Origin: Escherichia sp. E4742
GTDB taxonomy: Bacteria; Pseudomonadota; Gammaproteobacteria; Enterobacterales; Enterobacteriaceae
DNA length: 64,000 nt
Direction of reading: 5' to 3'
Assembly (NCBI RefSeq): GCF_005843885.1
Contig: NZ_CP040443.1
Coordinates: 4,216,001 to 4,280,000, forward strand
Part shown: piece after piece, positions 32,588-40,240 of the stretch
Layout: each line of letters begins with the position of its first letter
Numbering within the stretch: the stretch's first letter is position 1
Translations under genes and position numbers: made by a program
The notes under the pieces: model-generated
What the model was told of the DNA's origin: nothing
The model's input: only the letters and a program-made list of their open reading frames with translations
Databases searched by the model: none

Positions 32588-33533
32588 ACGCCCACTGGTT
32601 ATAAACACGCAGCTGGCGATGAAAATTGGCCTAAACGAAGCCATTGTATTGCAGCAGCTACATTACTGGTTGAGAGATACCAATTCTGGCATGGAATGTG
32701 ATGGTGTTCGCTGGATTTATAACACAACGGAACAATGGCTGGAACAGTTCCCGTTTTGGTCAGAGTCAACGTTAAAGCGCGCGTTTGCAAGTCTGAAAAC
32801 GCTGGGGCTTTTGCGTTGTGAAAAGCTCAATAAATCAAAGCGCGACATGACAAATTTCTACACGATCAACTACGGGAGCGAGCTTTTAGATGGTGGCAAA
32901 TTGAGCGAATCCATCAGTTCAAAATGCGCCGCTCCATCAGGTCAAAATGACATGATGGAAGAGGTCAAAATGAAACGCTCCATTGGTTCAAAACGACCCA
33001 ATGTCATCAGGTCAAAATGGCCCGATGATCCTACAGAGAATACAACAGAGATTACTACAGAGAATAAAAACACTTTTCGTCCGGAAGCTTCGCAACCGGA
33101 CCTGCAGGCGGCTGAACAGGATTTTTTAACACGACACCCTGACGCGGTTGTGTTCAGTGCGAAAAAACGCCAGTGGGGTAGCCAGGAGGATCTGGCGTGT
33201 GCGCAGTGGATCTGGGGGCGGATTGTGGGTCTCTACGAACAGGCAGCTAGTGATGATGGCGAGATCATGCGGCCAAAAGAGCCTAACTGGACTGCCTGGG
33301 CCAATGACGTGCGCACAATGCGGATGCTGGATGGCAGAAGCCACAGACAAATTTGCGAAATGTTTGGTCTGGTTCAGCGAGATTCATTCTGGGTAAAAAA
33401 CATCATGAGCCCGTCAAAGCTCCGCGAAAAATGGGACGAACTGGTCATCCGCCTGGGGCGTTCACCTGTACAGCGTTGTGTGAATCACATTTCTGAACCG
33501 GACACCGAAATTCCGCCGGGGTTCAGGGGGTGA
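32568..33533 (+). CDS. Phage replication initiator (lambda O-like position)
   Basis: 321 residues from ATG 32568. The N-terminal part (about 1-110) is a winged-helix-like domain: MSLLFAERPLVINTQLAMKI, NEAIVLQQLHYWL, TEQWLEQFPFWSESTLKRAF, LKTLGLL. It is followed by a low-complexity linker and a C-terminal domain (WNxW-type, PNWTAWANDVRTMRMLDGR). The linker DNA carries five repeats that look like origin iterons, as in lambda O. I see no helicase-loader (P or DnaC-like) gene downstream, so it probably recruits host DnaC/DnaB itself or via an unknown protein. Confidence 0.8.
   Translation: MSLLFAERPLVINTQLAMKIGLNEAIVLQQLHYWLRDTNSGMECDGVRWIYNTTEQWLEQFPFWSESTLKRAFASLKTLGLLRCEKLNKSKRDMTNFYTINYGSELLDGGKLSESISSKCAAPSGQNDMMEEVKMKRSIGSKRPNVIRSKWPDDPTENTTEITTENKNTFRPEASQPDLQAAEQDFLTRHPDAVVFSAKKRQWGSQEDLACAQWIWGRIVGLYEQAASDDGEIMRPKEPNWTAWANDVRTMRMLDGRSHRQICEMFGLVQRDSFWVKNIMSPSKLREKWDELVIRLGRSPVQRCVNHISEPDTEIPPGFRG
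32911..33060 (+). other. Putative replication origin: five iterons inside the initiator gene
   Basis: Copies of CCATCAGGTCAAAATG-like sequence begin at 32911 (CCATCAGTTCAAAATG), 32934 (CCATCAGGTCAAAATG), about 32957 (AAGAGGTCAAAATG), 32980 (CCATTGGTTCAAAACG) and 33004 (TCATCAGGTCAAAATG), spaced 23-24 bases. A purine/A-rich stretch (about 33030-33075) follows. Iterons within the O gene followed by an A-rich region is the lambda origin layout. Confidence 0.7.
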
Positions 33534-33573
33534 GTGTTGAGTTCAGGTTATGAGGTAATTTTCAGGAGGGTTT

Positions 33574-33996
33574 GTGGCAAAAGTATTTACACAAGAAGAG
33601 CGGGAAAAAATTAAGGGGCAGGTTGTTGAACTCGTGCGCCAGAGTGGGCGCGAGACGCTACGACAACTGGAAGCTAAGACGGGTGCAACAAGATATTTAA
33701 TGAGCGTTCTTGCCAGAGAGCTGGTTGCCAGTGGTGATGTATACAATTCTGGCTACGGGTTATTTCCCTCTGAACAGGCTCGCAAGGACTGGCAAAACGC
33801 CCGCAAAAAACTCTCGAGGGCCAAGGCGAAGAAACCAGCTGTGGTTGATCCGGGTCTTATCCGGTCGTTACAAGATGGTGAAATACGCCGCTACGACAGG
33901 CGTTTGAACATAATCTGTCGCGAGTGCCGGAAAAGCGAAGCTATGCAGCGTGTGCTGGCGTTTTATCAGGGGAAATTTCAGGAGGTGGTGCGGTGA
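33574..33996 (+). CDS. DUF977-type phage regulator-like protein
   Basis: 140 residues starting (GTG 33574, after CAGGAGG) MAKVFTQEEREKIKGQVVEL. The N-terminal half looks like a winged-helix domain (LRQLEAKTGATRYLMSVLAR, ELVASGDVYNSGYGLF) as in DUF977 proteins; the C-terminal part is basic with a Cys pair (CRECRKSEAMQRVLAFYQG) seen in other small lambdoid proteins. Function unknown. Overlaps the next gene by four bases (GTGA). Confidence 0.7.
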   Translation: MAKVFTQEEREKIKGQVVELVRQSGRETLRQLEAKTGATRYLMSVLARELVASGDVYNSGYGLFPSEQARKDWQNARKKLSRAKAKKPAVVDPGLIRSLQDGEIRRYDRRLNIICRECRKSEAMQRVLAFYQGKFQEVVR

Positions 33997-34256
33997 GTGA
34001 ATCAAAATGCAGGGTTAATGGCAATCAGATAGAACCGTGTGCGGCATTGGCAAAAGCACTCGAATATGGAAATCCAACATTTAAGAGCAAAGGTATATTT
34101 ATCCCGGGGCGTGTGAACATAAACACTGGCGAGCCAGGCTTAGACATTGCTCAAATTCACTCTGGTCAATATGTCGGTCGTGGCGTTGCAATGTGTTTTT
34201 GCCCGTTCTGTGGTGAAAGCTTGAAAACGTGGGAAGCGGAGGTAACCAGTGAGTGA
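33993..34256 (+). CDS. Hypothetical phage protein with zinc-ribbon-like Cys pair
   Basis: 87 residues from GTG 33993 (VSESKCRVNGNQIEPC...), with CFCPFCGESLKTWEAE near the C-terminus, a typical single zinc-knuckle of small phage accessory proteins. Good ribosome site (GGAGGTGG) and four-base overlap with the DUF977 gene; eight-base overlap with the next. Not recognised further. Confidence 0.6.
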   Translation: MSESKCRVNGNQIEPCAALAKALEYGNPTFKSKGIFIPGRVNINTGEPGLDIAQIHSGQYVGRGVAMCFCPFCGESLKTWEAEVTSE

Positions 34257-34713
34257 CCAATGGCGACCAGATATTTGCCCAATAACCGGACGTGCATTTT
34301 TCATGTGGATTGAGCACCCGAAGTTGGGAAATGTGCCGACGTATGGTGGCCCATTAGACAGTTACACCATTCCAACAAAGGACAGCGACGGTGAGTTTTC
34401 ATGTGAGCGTTACGATCATGATTTCGGTGGCTGGGTAGATAGCGAATGCCCTGGGTTATATCTGATTGATCATAGAGAACAATACAGAATTTACCAACTC
34501 GAGGAACGCGTTAAAGAGCTGGAAGCGCGGGAAGTTCATTTGCCGACTCGCTATGGCCTTCGATATGGACACCCGATAAATGATGATGAGCGCCACGTCA
34601 TGATACCTAAAGAAAATGGCTGCTGGCTTTATCTGGCTGACTTAGAACATGCACTACGTGTTGCTGGCATTCATATCAAAGGAGAGGAGTATGGAAATAA
34701 AACCAGAAGATGA
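34249..34713 (+). CDS. Hypothetical phage protein (154 aa)
   Basis: GTG start at 34249 with AGGTAACC upstream. The N-terminal half has PDICPITGRAFFMWIEHPKL and GPLDSYTIPTKDSDGEFSCE, the middle has a coiled-coil-like RIYQLEERVKELEAREVHLP, and the end LYLADLEHALRVAGIHIKGE. This mix is common in accessory genes of E. coli prophages between the replication and nin regions. No function is known. Overlaps neighbours at both ends. Confidence 0.6.
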   Translation: MSDQWRPDICPITGRAFFMWIEHPKLGNVPTYGGPLDSYTIPTKDSDGEFSCERYDHDFGGWVDSECPGLYLIDHREQYRIYQLEERVKELEAREVHLPTRYGLRYGHPINDDERHVMIPKENGCWLYLADLEHALRVAGIHIKGEEYGNKTRR

Positions 34714-35047
34714 GTTAAGTAATATTGTTTTATTTCCGGTAAAAGAGGATGACCCGCGTAATCAGGTTAATTTTCTTTATGAGCCATCGCGAAGACCATA
34801 TTGTCATCACGCTTCTGTCCAGGTTGACGAAAAAGAGCGTCAGGTCCGCTGTAAAATCTGCGGTGCAGTTGTGGAGCCGTTTGACTGGATGCTCTCTGTG
34901 GCGAAAAGAGAAACCAGACTGGCAGATGATGTAAAACTATTGCGCCAGGAGGAACAGGAAAGGCGAAAAAATATAGAAAAGCTAATTCAGATTGAGCGTA
35001 ACGCGAAAGCGCGGATACGCAGGGCGACAAAATCCAGAACTGAATAA
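34691..35047 (+). CDS. Hypothetical phage protein with Cys/His cluster
   Basis: 118 residues from ATG 34691 (MEIKPEDELSNIVLFPVKED), with GGAGAGGAG directly upstream. A YCHHASVQVDEKERQVRCKI plus CGAVVEPFDWM segment forms a CH-x-CxxC zinc-binding-like motif, and the C-terminus is a charged coiled coil (KLLRQEEQERRKNIEKLIQI). Function unknown. Confidence 0.6.
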   Translation: MEIKPEDELSNIVLFPVKEDDPRNQVNFLYEPSRRPYCHHASVQVDEKERQVRCKICGAVVEPFDWMLSVAKRETRLADDVKLLRQEEQERRKNIEKLIQIERNAKARIRRATKSRTE

Positions 35048-35097
35048 TTAAATTTAGCACTGTAAATAAAATCAAATCCTTAACTGGAGGTATATCT

Positions 35098-35310
35098 ATG
35101 TTAAATACACAGAAAACCATTAATGCGGAAAAATATAACGAGTGGGTGAAAAAATTCTCTGAACAGATTTTTAAAATTACTGGCGACGAGAATGTGGCAA
35201 AAAATGAATTAGAGCCGTGGACGCCTGAAGGAATCGACCAAAATTATTGCTGGTGGGAGGTTGATCCGGTTGATGCTGCAAATGAAGCCATGAGTTACCA
35301 CAACGCTTAA
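35098..35310 (+). CDS. Small hypothetical phage protein (70 aa)
   Basis: MLNTQKTINAEKYNEWVKKF..., acidic, with WTPEGIDQNYCWWEVDP; ATG 35098 after ACTGGAGG. Not recognised. A short hairpin (GGCCGCC-CGAAA-GGGCGGT) follows the stop. Confidence 0.55.
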   Translation: MLNTQKTINAEKYNEWVKKFSEQIFKITGDENVAKNELEPWTPEGIDQNYCWWEVDPVDAANEAMSYHNA

Positions 35311-35344
35311 TGTCGGGAGGCCGCCCGAAAGGGCGGTAATAAAA

Positions 35345-35413
35345 ATGGCTGAATTAACTAAATTAACTAAAGAATGGTCGCAACAAACAATTACTGATAT
35401 TCAGGTTAATTGA
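35345..35413 (+). CDS. Truncated 22-codon phage ORF
   Basis: MAELTKLTKEWSQQTITDIQ-VN then stop. The start resembles the N-termini of larger Ead/Ea22-like phage accessory proteins, so this may be a leftover from a deletion rather than a working gene. No homologous continuation is visible in the other frames. Confidence 0.3.
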   Translation: MAELTKLTKEWSQQTITDIQVN

Positions 35414-35421
35414 GGTGAGAA

Positions 35422-35592
35422 ATGCGGATGGAAAATTGTTTAGTGCCGTATCTGGTGCGGTTCGGGGCGTCGTCGTTAACAGTTATTCCACATGTCATGA
35501 TGGCTGACAATATTATCCCGGCACCGAAACGTCGTACCGGTATTGCAGCGGCACGCCGTGCAGCAAAGAAACGCAGGAGAGCAAAACGATGA
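35422..35592 (+). CDS. Small basic phage protein (56 aa)
   Basis: MRMENCLVPYLVRFGASSLT... with a strongly basic C-terminus (AAARRAAKKRRRAKR). GAGGTGAGA precedes ATG 35422, and the stop overlaps the next start (ATGA). The Arg/Lys tail suggests nucleic-acid binding, but nothing more can be said. Confidence 0.5.
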   Translation: MRMENCLVPYLVRFGASSLTVIPHVMMADNIIPAPKRRTGIAAARRAAKKRRRAKR

Positions 35593-35777
35593 AAAACCGT
35601 AAAGCAAAAATTCTGTTAGCTCGCAGAAACGGTGTTGGGGGCTGGCGATGGTTGAGGATTAGTAACAGACGAGTGAGATTGACGGGGTGTTGCGGGGTGA
35701 TGGGTCACAGCTGTTGCAAAAAGCCCAGCGCAGAGCAAAACCGCCGGAAAAATCACTTCCGCACTAAAGGAGCGTGA
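35589..35777 (+). CDS. Small basic Cys-containing phage protein (62 aa)
   Basis: MKNRKAKILLARRNGVGGWR..., then CCGVMGHSCCKKPSAEQNRR; very basic, with two CC pairs that could bind metal. Coupled to the preceding gene by an ATGA overlap. Not recognised. Confidence 0.45.
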   Translation: MKNRKAKILLARRNGVGGWRWLRISNRRVRLTGCCGVMGHSCCKKPSAEQNRRKNHFRTKGA

Positions 35778-35778
35778 T

Positions 35779-35997
35779 ATGCCTACACTATTCAGGAAAA
35801 ATTATCCGCGAAGAAGTCGAACAACAGAATTCCTGTTTCTCATTCTGTTTATCGTGTTGATGATACCGATATCCCCGTTAATTCTGGTATGGGGAATCGG
35901 GAAAATAATTGAGCCAGTTATTGAATTGTATAACGACGTGGTATGGGCCTCGTTCAACACACTGCACAATAAAATTAATCCGTATAAGGAAAACTGA
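35779..35997 (+). CDS. Small phage membrane protein (72 aa)
   Basis: A basic N-terminus (MPTLFRKNYPRRSRTT) then a long hydrophobic stretch (FLFLILFIVLMIPISPLILV) predicted to span the membrane once or twice, with a polar tail. AAGGAGCGTGAT precedes ATG 35779. Function unknown; sits in a run of coupled small genes. Confidence 0.5.
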   Translation: MPTLFRKNYPRRSRTTEFLFLILFIVLMIPISPLILVWGIGKIIEPVIELYNDVVWASFNTLHNKINPYKEN

Positions 35998-35998
35998 T

Positions 35999-36487
35999 AT
36001 GGCAACTATTACCAGAGAAAGCGCAGAGATTAAATCATTCATCACCGGCTTTCTGAGCGATGCGGCGCACGATAACCAATCTTCAAACAGCCTGCTTGCC
36101 AATGTGTTTCGTATTGCGCTGGCATCGTTGGAAGCAGAGCCAGTGGCATATCAGTATCGCCAGTGGGATGCAGAATATGATGAATGGGGAGAATGGGAAG
36201 ATTGCGGAGAATGCGTTTACGAAGGATTTGTTGAGGAAGAGAAATGTCAGGGGGCAGGTGTTCAGACCCGTAAGCTATATGCCGCGCCGCCAATTTCGGT
36301 AACTACGGATGGTTGGATAAGCTGTAGTGAGCGAACATCTGGCAAACAGGTTATCGAATTGACAATGCTGGTGAAGCAATTAGTCAGCCAACTGAAGAAA
36401 TCGAAACCGGACTGCAAATTGCCAGATAAGGCGATGGGCTATCTGGAGCGGAACGGGTTGAAAGGCGTGGAGGATGTTTTGCGATGA
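35999..36487 (+). CDS. Hypothetical phage accessory protein (162 aa)
   Basis: Starts MATITRESAEIKSFITGFLS. Contains RIALASLEAEPVAYQYRQWD and ...TRKLYAAPP, a combination widespread in E. coli prophage accessory proteins of the Ead/DUF551 neighbourhood, and a charged C-terminus. ATG 35999 follows AAGGAAAACTG. Function unknown. Overlaps the next small ORF by four bases. Confidence 0.6.
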   Translation: MATITRESAEIKSFITGFLSDAAHDNQSSNSLLANVFRIALASLEAEPVAYQYRQWDAEYDEWGEWEDCGECVYEGFVEEEKCQGAGVQTRKLYAAPPISVTTDGWISCSERTSGKQVIELTMLVKQLVSQLKKSKPDCKLPDKAMGYLERNGLKGVEDVLR

Positions 36488-36567
36488 CCTGGCCTGAGGC
36501 ATTCACAACAGTAGGAATTGCACTGGCGGTGGCGCTGGTGGTGTATTCGATTTGCCGCTGGGGATAA
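36484..36567 (+). CDS. 27-residue phage membrane peptide
   Basis: MTWPEAFTTVGIALAVALVV-YSICRWG: a single hydrophobic helix with a short tail. It starts within the stop of the preceding gene (ATGA overlap), supporting translation. I recall the same small ORF upstream of hok loci in other E. coli prophages. Role unknown. Confidence 0.6.
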   Translation: MTWPEAFTTVGIALAVALVVYSICRWG

Positions 36568-36649
36568 AAACGATTTGCGGGAGAAAGATAGTTAAGTAGA
36601 ATTGCTGCGGGTGCTTGAGGCTGTCTGCCTCGGGCATGCCACTGTAAGG

Positions 36650-36778
36650 CAGACAGAGAAAAGCCCCAGTTAACATTACGCGTCCTGCAAGACGCTTAAC
36701 ATTAATCTGAGGCCAATTTCATGCTAGACACATGTAGGTTAGCCTCTTACGGACCGAAAGGTCAAGGAGAAGCAGGCT
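36650..36778 (+). promoter_or_regulatory. hok-type mRNA leader with presumed Sok antisense region
   Basis: The stretch from AGACAGAGAAAAGCCCC to AGGAGAAGCAGGCT shows the conserved leader of hok loci: a GCGTCCTGCAAGACGC hairpin (36679-36694), the mok start and the hok ribosome site. In these systems an unstable antisense RNA (Sok) is made from the opposite strand here; I infer it by analogy only. Confidence 0.55.
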
Positions 36779-36927
36779 ATGAAGCAGCAAAAGGCGATGT
36801 TAATCGCCCTGATCGTCATCTGTTTAACCGTCATAGTGACGGCACTGGTAACGAGGAAAGACCTTTGCGAGGTACGAATCCGAACCGGCCAGACGGAGGT
36901 CGCTGTCTTCACAGCTTACGAATCTGA
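36721..36927 (+). CDS. mok: Mok-like overlapping reading frame
   Basis: 68 codons from ATG 36721 (MLDTCRLASYGPKGQGEAGY), overlapping the hok gene in another frame. In hok/mok/sok systems Mok translation is required for Hok synthesis and is the actual target of Sok. The position and start context match; the amino-acid sequence itself is not constrained. Confidence 0.6.
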   Translation: MLDTCRLASYGPKGQGEAGYEAAKGDVNRPDRHLFNRHSDGTGNEERPLRGTNPNRPDGGRCLHSLRI

Positions 36928-36934
36928 GGAGTAA
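36779..36934 (+). CDS. hokD: HokD/RelF-type membrane toxin of a type I toxin-antitoxin system
   Basis: 51 residues: MKQQKAMLIALIVICLTVIV forms the transmembrane segment, followed by TALVTRKDLCEVRIRTGQTE and VAVFTAYESEE. It differs from recalled HokD of Qin at one position. Hok peptides depolarise the inner membrane; the conserved Cys and the C-terminal AYE are present. ATG 36779 has AAGGAG upstream. With mok it forms an addiction module inside the prophage. Confidence 0.9.
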   Translation: MKQQKAMLIALIVICLTVIVTALVTRKDLCEVRIRTGQTEVAVFTAYESEE

Positions 36935-36994
36935 GAGACTCGGCGGGGAGAAATCCCCCGCCATCTCTGATGTGTCAGGCATCCTCAACGCACC

Positions 36995-37027
36995 CGCACT
37001 TAACCCGCTTCGGCGGGTTTTGTTTTT
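36995..37027 (+). terminator. Terminator downstream of hok
   Basis: AACCCGC-TTC-GGCGGGTT hairpin followed by TTGTTTTT. From here to 37271 I see no gene; 37080-37160 is extremely T-rich on the plus strand. Confidence 0.8.
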
Positions 37028-37271
37028 CATGAATAAGGGAGATTAATGATTTTAACTGAAGTTATATTGCTCTGCTGTCCGAATAGTTAATTAATTTTCG
37101 ATATGGTTGTATTTGTTGTTTTTGGTGTGTTTGTTTTTATTTTCTATTTTGTTTTTTGCGATTGCTTCGAAATAAAGATTAATTAGAATTCACCCGTTTT
37201 GAGTAGCGCGCAGGGAGAAGATGGATGGACCCCGAACAGGGGAGTGCTATTTATCTGGAAGGATTCTGAAG

Positions 37272-37532
37272 ATGAAAATCGAAGAATTACGTGAATTTTT
37301 TAGTGAAAATGGCCTCTATGCTGTGCGCGTTGAGAATAGAACTATTGTCAGTCACTGCCGTATTAAATGTTTACAATCCCAACCAAGGAAGAGTGGGGCT
37401 GCGTTAATTTATTTTGTGGATGAGCTTCTGACGGACGGTTTTATTTTGCGCGAAAATGAATTTGTCACATCATTGCAGTCTCTGAAAGAAACCGTGCTTA
37501 AGGCTGGTTTTTCTACTTTTGAAGATGAGTGA
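37272..37532 (+). CDS. Hypothetical phage protein (86 aa)
   Basis: MKIEELREFFSENGLYAVRV..., a small alpha/beta protein ending in GFSTFEDE. ATG 37272 has AAGGATTCTGAAG upstream; the in-frame ATG at 37221 is less well supported. Not recognised. Confidence 0.55.
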   Translation: MKIEELREFFSENGLYAVRVENRTIVSHCRIKCLQSQPRKSGAALIYFVDELLTDGFILRENEFVTSLQSLKETVLKAGFSTFEDE

Positions 37533-37598
37533 ATTCAACTACAATTCAGCGCAGGGCTGAACCCCTGTTGAGTAACACTGTGCCACCGGAGAAAGCCG

Positions 37599-37877
37599 AT
37601 GGCGCAAAATTCCAGACCACACAATTCTGATAATCTCGCCGTCTTTGCCAGCAGGCACGGGCGGCGTTCTCACGCATTCAAATCTGACTGGTTCCAGCAT
37701 GACCCCTGCACTGAAGAACAGGCCGAATGGCTGATTCAGAACTACCGCAGACGTGGGTACGAGGTTCAGAAAGATCTCAGCCTCGATTATCGTCACTGGA
37801 TAATCTCAGTCAGACTGCCTTACTCTGAACGCCCACCGCGTCCGTCCCGCACATTCCAGCAACGGATCTGGAGGTAA
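37599..37877 (+). CDS. Hypothetical phage protein (92 aa)
   Basis: MAQNSRPHNSDNLAVFASRH..., ending in a basic PPRPSRTFQQRIWR. ATG 37599 with GGAGAAAGCCG upstream, and one base before the DUF968 gene. The central EEQAEWLIQNYRRRGYEVQK segment is helical and hydrophilic. Likely cotranscribed with the DUF968 and RusA genes; function unknown. Confidence 0.6.
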   Translation: MAQNSRPHNSDNLAVFASRHGRRSHAFKSDWFQHDPCTEEQAEWLIQNYRRRGYEVQKDLSLDYRHWIISVRLPYSERPPRPSRTFQQRIWR

Positions 37878-37878
37878 C

Positions 37879-38928
37879 GTGAGGGCATTACATCGACCTG
37901 TTCTGGTGCCGGAACTCGGGCTGGCTGTTATTAAGCTGGACCATGAAACCATGCCGATATTCCGTCATGCCCGCGTACTGGTGGAGCCTGAACCGAAAAG
38001 CATGCGCAGTCTGCCGTCCGGAGTCGTTCCTGCCGTTCGCCAGCCGCTGGCAGAAGATAAATCATTACTGCCATTTTTCAGCGATGAGCGGGTGATTCGT
38101 GCTGCCGGCGGTGCTGGTGCACTGTCTGACTGGTTACTGCGCCATGTTAAATCCTGCCAGTGGCCACACGGCGATTATCATCACAGTGAAACCGTCATTC
38201 ACCGTTACGGTGCCGGCGCGATGGTGTTGTGCTGGCACTGCGACAACCAGTTGCGCGACCAGACCTCCGAATCACTCGGGCAACTTGCTCAACAAAACCT
38301 GGCAGCATGGATGATCGACGCCATACGTCACGCAATGAACGGCCCGCGGGCGCGGGAATTATCGCTGGCTGAATTATCCTGGTGGGCGGTCTGCAATCAG
38401 GTAGCGGACGCATTACCGGAGGCAGTATTACGTCGTTCGCTGGGATTGCGTGCGGATAAAATCCTCTCAGTGTACCGCGACAGCGACATCGTACCTGGAG
38501 AGCAGACAGCCACCAGCATACTGAAGCAGCGCACAAAAAATATTGCGTTACCGCCTCACGTCCACCAGCAACAGAGCCTGCCACAGGAAAAGACGGTGGT
38601 AAGCATCGCTGTTGATCCGGAGTCTCCGGAATCTTTCATGAAGCGACCAAAACGTCGCCGCTGGGTTAATGAAAAGTACACGCGCTGGGTTAAGGCGCAG
38701 CCGTGTGCGTGCTGTGGTAAGCCAGCCGACGATCCCCACCACCTGATAGGCCACGGTCAGGGCGGAATAGGGACAAAAGCCCACGATATTTTCACGCTAC
38801 CGCTGTGCCGGGAGCATCACAACGAACTTCATGCTGATCCGCTGGCATTTGAAGAAAAGCATGGTTCCCAGATTGATTTAATTTTTCGTTTTCTTGATCG
38901 CGCCTTTGCAACCGGCGTGCTCGGGTAA
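37879..38928 (+). CDS. DUF968 (YbcN/YdfU-type) protein with HNH-like C-terminus
   Basis: 349 residues from GTG 37879 (GAGGTAAC upstream). The N-terminal two-thirds match the lambdoid DUF968 family (VRALHRPVLVPELGLAVIKL, GGAGALSDWLLRHVKSCQWP, GDYHHSETV). The C-terminal 90 residues carry CACCGKPADDPHHLIGHGQG and LCREHHNELHADPLAFEEKH, an HNH-endonuclease-like zinc-binding arrangement. It occupies the nin region just before rusA, so a role in phage DNA recombination or processing is plausible; activity is not established. Confidence 0.8.
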   Translation: MRALHRPVLVPELGLAVIKLDHETMPIFRHARVLVEPEPKSMRSLPSGVVPAVRQPLAEDKSLLPFFSDERVIRAAGGAGALSDWLLRHVKSCQWPHGDYHHSETVIHRYGAGAMVLCWHCDNQLRDQTSESLGQLAQQNLAAWMIDAIRHAMNGPRARELSLAELSWWAVCNQVADALPEAVLRRSLGLRADKILSVYRDSDIVPGEQTATSILKQRTKNIALPPHVHQQQSLPQEKTVVSIAVDPESPESFMKRPKRRRWVNEKYTRWVKAQPCACCGKPADDPHHLIGHGQGGIGTKAHDIFTLPLCREHHNELHADPLAFEEKHGSQIDLIFRFLDRAFATGVLG

Positions 38929-38940
38929 AAGAGGTTACTG

Positions 38941-39315
38941 ATGCGTATAGAGTTTGTTTTGCCTTACCCGCCGACGGTGAACACCTACTGGCGACGTCGT
39001 GGCAGCATATATTTTGTATCAAAAGCCGGTGAGCGTTATCGCCGTGATGTGGCGCTTATTGTTCGTCAGCAGCGGCTGAAGTTAAACCTGTCCGGAAGGC
39101 TGGCAATAAAGATTGTTGCAGAGCCACCGGATAAGCGCCGCCGCGACCTGGACAATATCCTGAAAGCACCACTGGATGCACTGATGCATGCGGGACTGCT
39201 TATCGATGACGAGCAGTTTGATGAAATCAATATTGTGCGCGGTCAGCCCATTCCTGGTGGGCGGCTGGGTGTGAAGATTTGCAAAATAATGCATGACGGG
39301 CAGGTCAAAAAATGA
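38941..39315 (+). CDS. rusA: Holliday-junction resolvase RusA
   Basis: 124 residues. RusA-family signatures: LPYPPTVNTYWRRRGSIYFV at the start, DKRRRDLDNILKAPLDAL with the acidic metal ligands and conserved Lys, and LLIDDEQFDEINIVRG. RusA cuts Holliday junctions symmetrically at CC dinucleotides as a dimer. It overlaps the Q gene start by four bases, the standard arrangement upstream of phage-82-type Q. Confidence 0.92.
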   Translation: MRIEFVLPYPPTVNTYWRRRGSIYFVSKAGERYRRDVALIVRQQRLKLNLSGRLAIKIVAEPPDKRRRDLDNILKAPLDALMHAGLLIDDEQFDEINIVRGQPIPGGRLGVKICKIMHDGQVKK

Positions 39316-40133
39316 AACTGGAAGATTTACCGAAATACTATTCCCCAAAATCGCCAGGCCTGACTGATGCGTCTGCCTCGACGTCAAAAGATGCGCTGAG
39401 TATCACTGATGTGATGGCTGCGCAGGGTATGACACAGAACCGGGCTGAGATGGGATTTTCTGCGTTCCTGGGGAAAATGGGTATTAGTATGAATGACAGG
39501 ATGCGGGCAACAGAATTACTGGCAGATTATGCATTAAGTCGGTGCGATCGCGTCGCGGCGTTAAGGAAACTCCCGGCAGAAATAAAACCGGCAGTGATGC
39601 ACATTATGGCTTCGTATGCTTTTGAGGATTATGCCCGCAGTGCAGCGAGTAAAAAGCAATGCCCTTGTTGCCGAGGGGAAAAATTTATTGAAAGCGAAGT
39701 CTTTACAAACAAGGTTCAGTATCCGGATGGCAAGCCGCCAGTATGGGCAAAGTGTACTAAAGGTGTGTATCCGTCTTACTGGGAAGAATGGAAAAAAATC
39801 CGGGAGGTGGTGAAAGTCTCCTGTCCTGAATGTAAAGGGAAGGGGGAGATTTCCACTGCCTGTAAAGATTGCCGTGGACGCGGTGTTGCCATTCATCGTG
39901 AAGAGTCGGAAAAGCAGGGCGTACCAGTTTTCAGAAACTGTCAGCGTTGTGGTGGTCGTGGCTATGAAAGGCTGCCATCAACGGAGGCATTTAATGCCAT
40001 ATGCAAAGTGACGAGTGCTATCACGCTTGATACGTGGAAAAAATCAGTGAAACGCTTTTACGATACATTGGTGGTTCTGTTTGACATTGAAGAGGCATGG
40101 GCAGAGCAGCAGTTAAAGAGGGTAACGCGATAG
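39312..40133 (+). CDS. Q: Late antitermination protein Q (phage 82 type)
   Basis: 273 residues. The N-terminal helical part is followed by DnaJ-like zinc clusters CPCCRGEKF and CPECKGKGEISTACKDCRGRG, then CQRCGGRG, characteristic of Q82-type antiterminators. Such proteins load on RNA polymerase paused just after the late promoter and let it read through terminators into lysis and morphogenesis genes. Positioned after rusA and immediately before a promoter/terminator region. Confidence 0.88.
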   Translation: MKLEDLPKYYSPKSPGLTDASASTSKDALSITDVMAAQGMTQNRAEMGFSAFLGKMGISMNDRMRATELLADYALSRCDRVAALRKLPAEIKPAVMHIMASYAFEDYARSAASKKQCPCCRGEKFIESEVFTNKVQYPDGKPPVWAKCTKGVYPSYWEEWKKIREVVKVSCPECKGKGEISTACKDCRGRGVAIHREESEKQGVPVFRNCQRCGGRGYERLPSTEAFNAICKVTSAITLDTWKKSVKRFYDTLVVLFDIEEAWAEQQLKRVTR

Positions 40134-40136
40134 TGT

Positions 40137-40240
40137 TGTTGATTTTTCCCGAATCTGTGGTAAATTTGCCCTAACGATGGGCGTTTTATGCCTGACGTTA
40201 GAAGGATTTCTACAACCCGCCGCCGAGCGGGTTTTTTTGT
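40137..40240 (+). promoter_or_regulatory. Candidate late promoter pR' and terminator tR'
   Basis: Just after the Q stop, TTGATT (40140-40145) and TAAATT (40162-40167) are spaced 16 bp, a plausible pR'. About 45 bases on is a strong hairpin AACCCGC-CGCCGA-GCGGGTT with T7 (40213-40237), as expected for the Q-dependent terminator. Confidence 0.55.

Noticed and set aside
36600..36700. CRISPR-like short repeats near the hok leader
   Set aside because: The repeated CTGTCTGCCT/GGCAGACAG elements are hairpin arms of the hok mRNA region, not spaced direct repeats. No CRISPR array was seen anywhere in the window.
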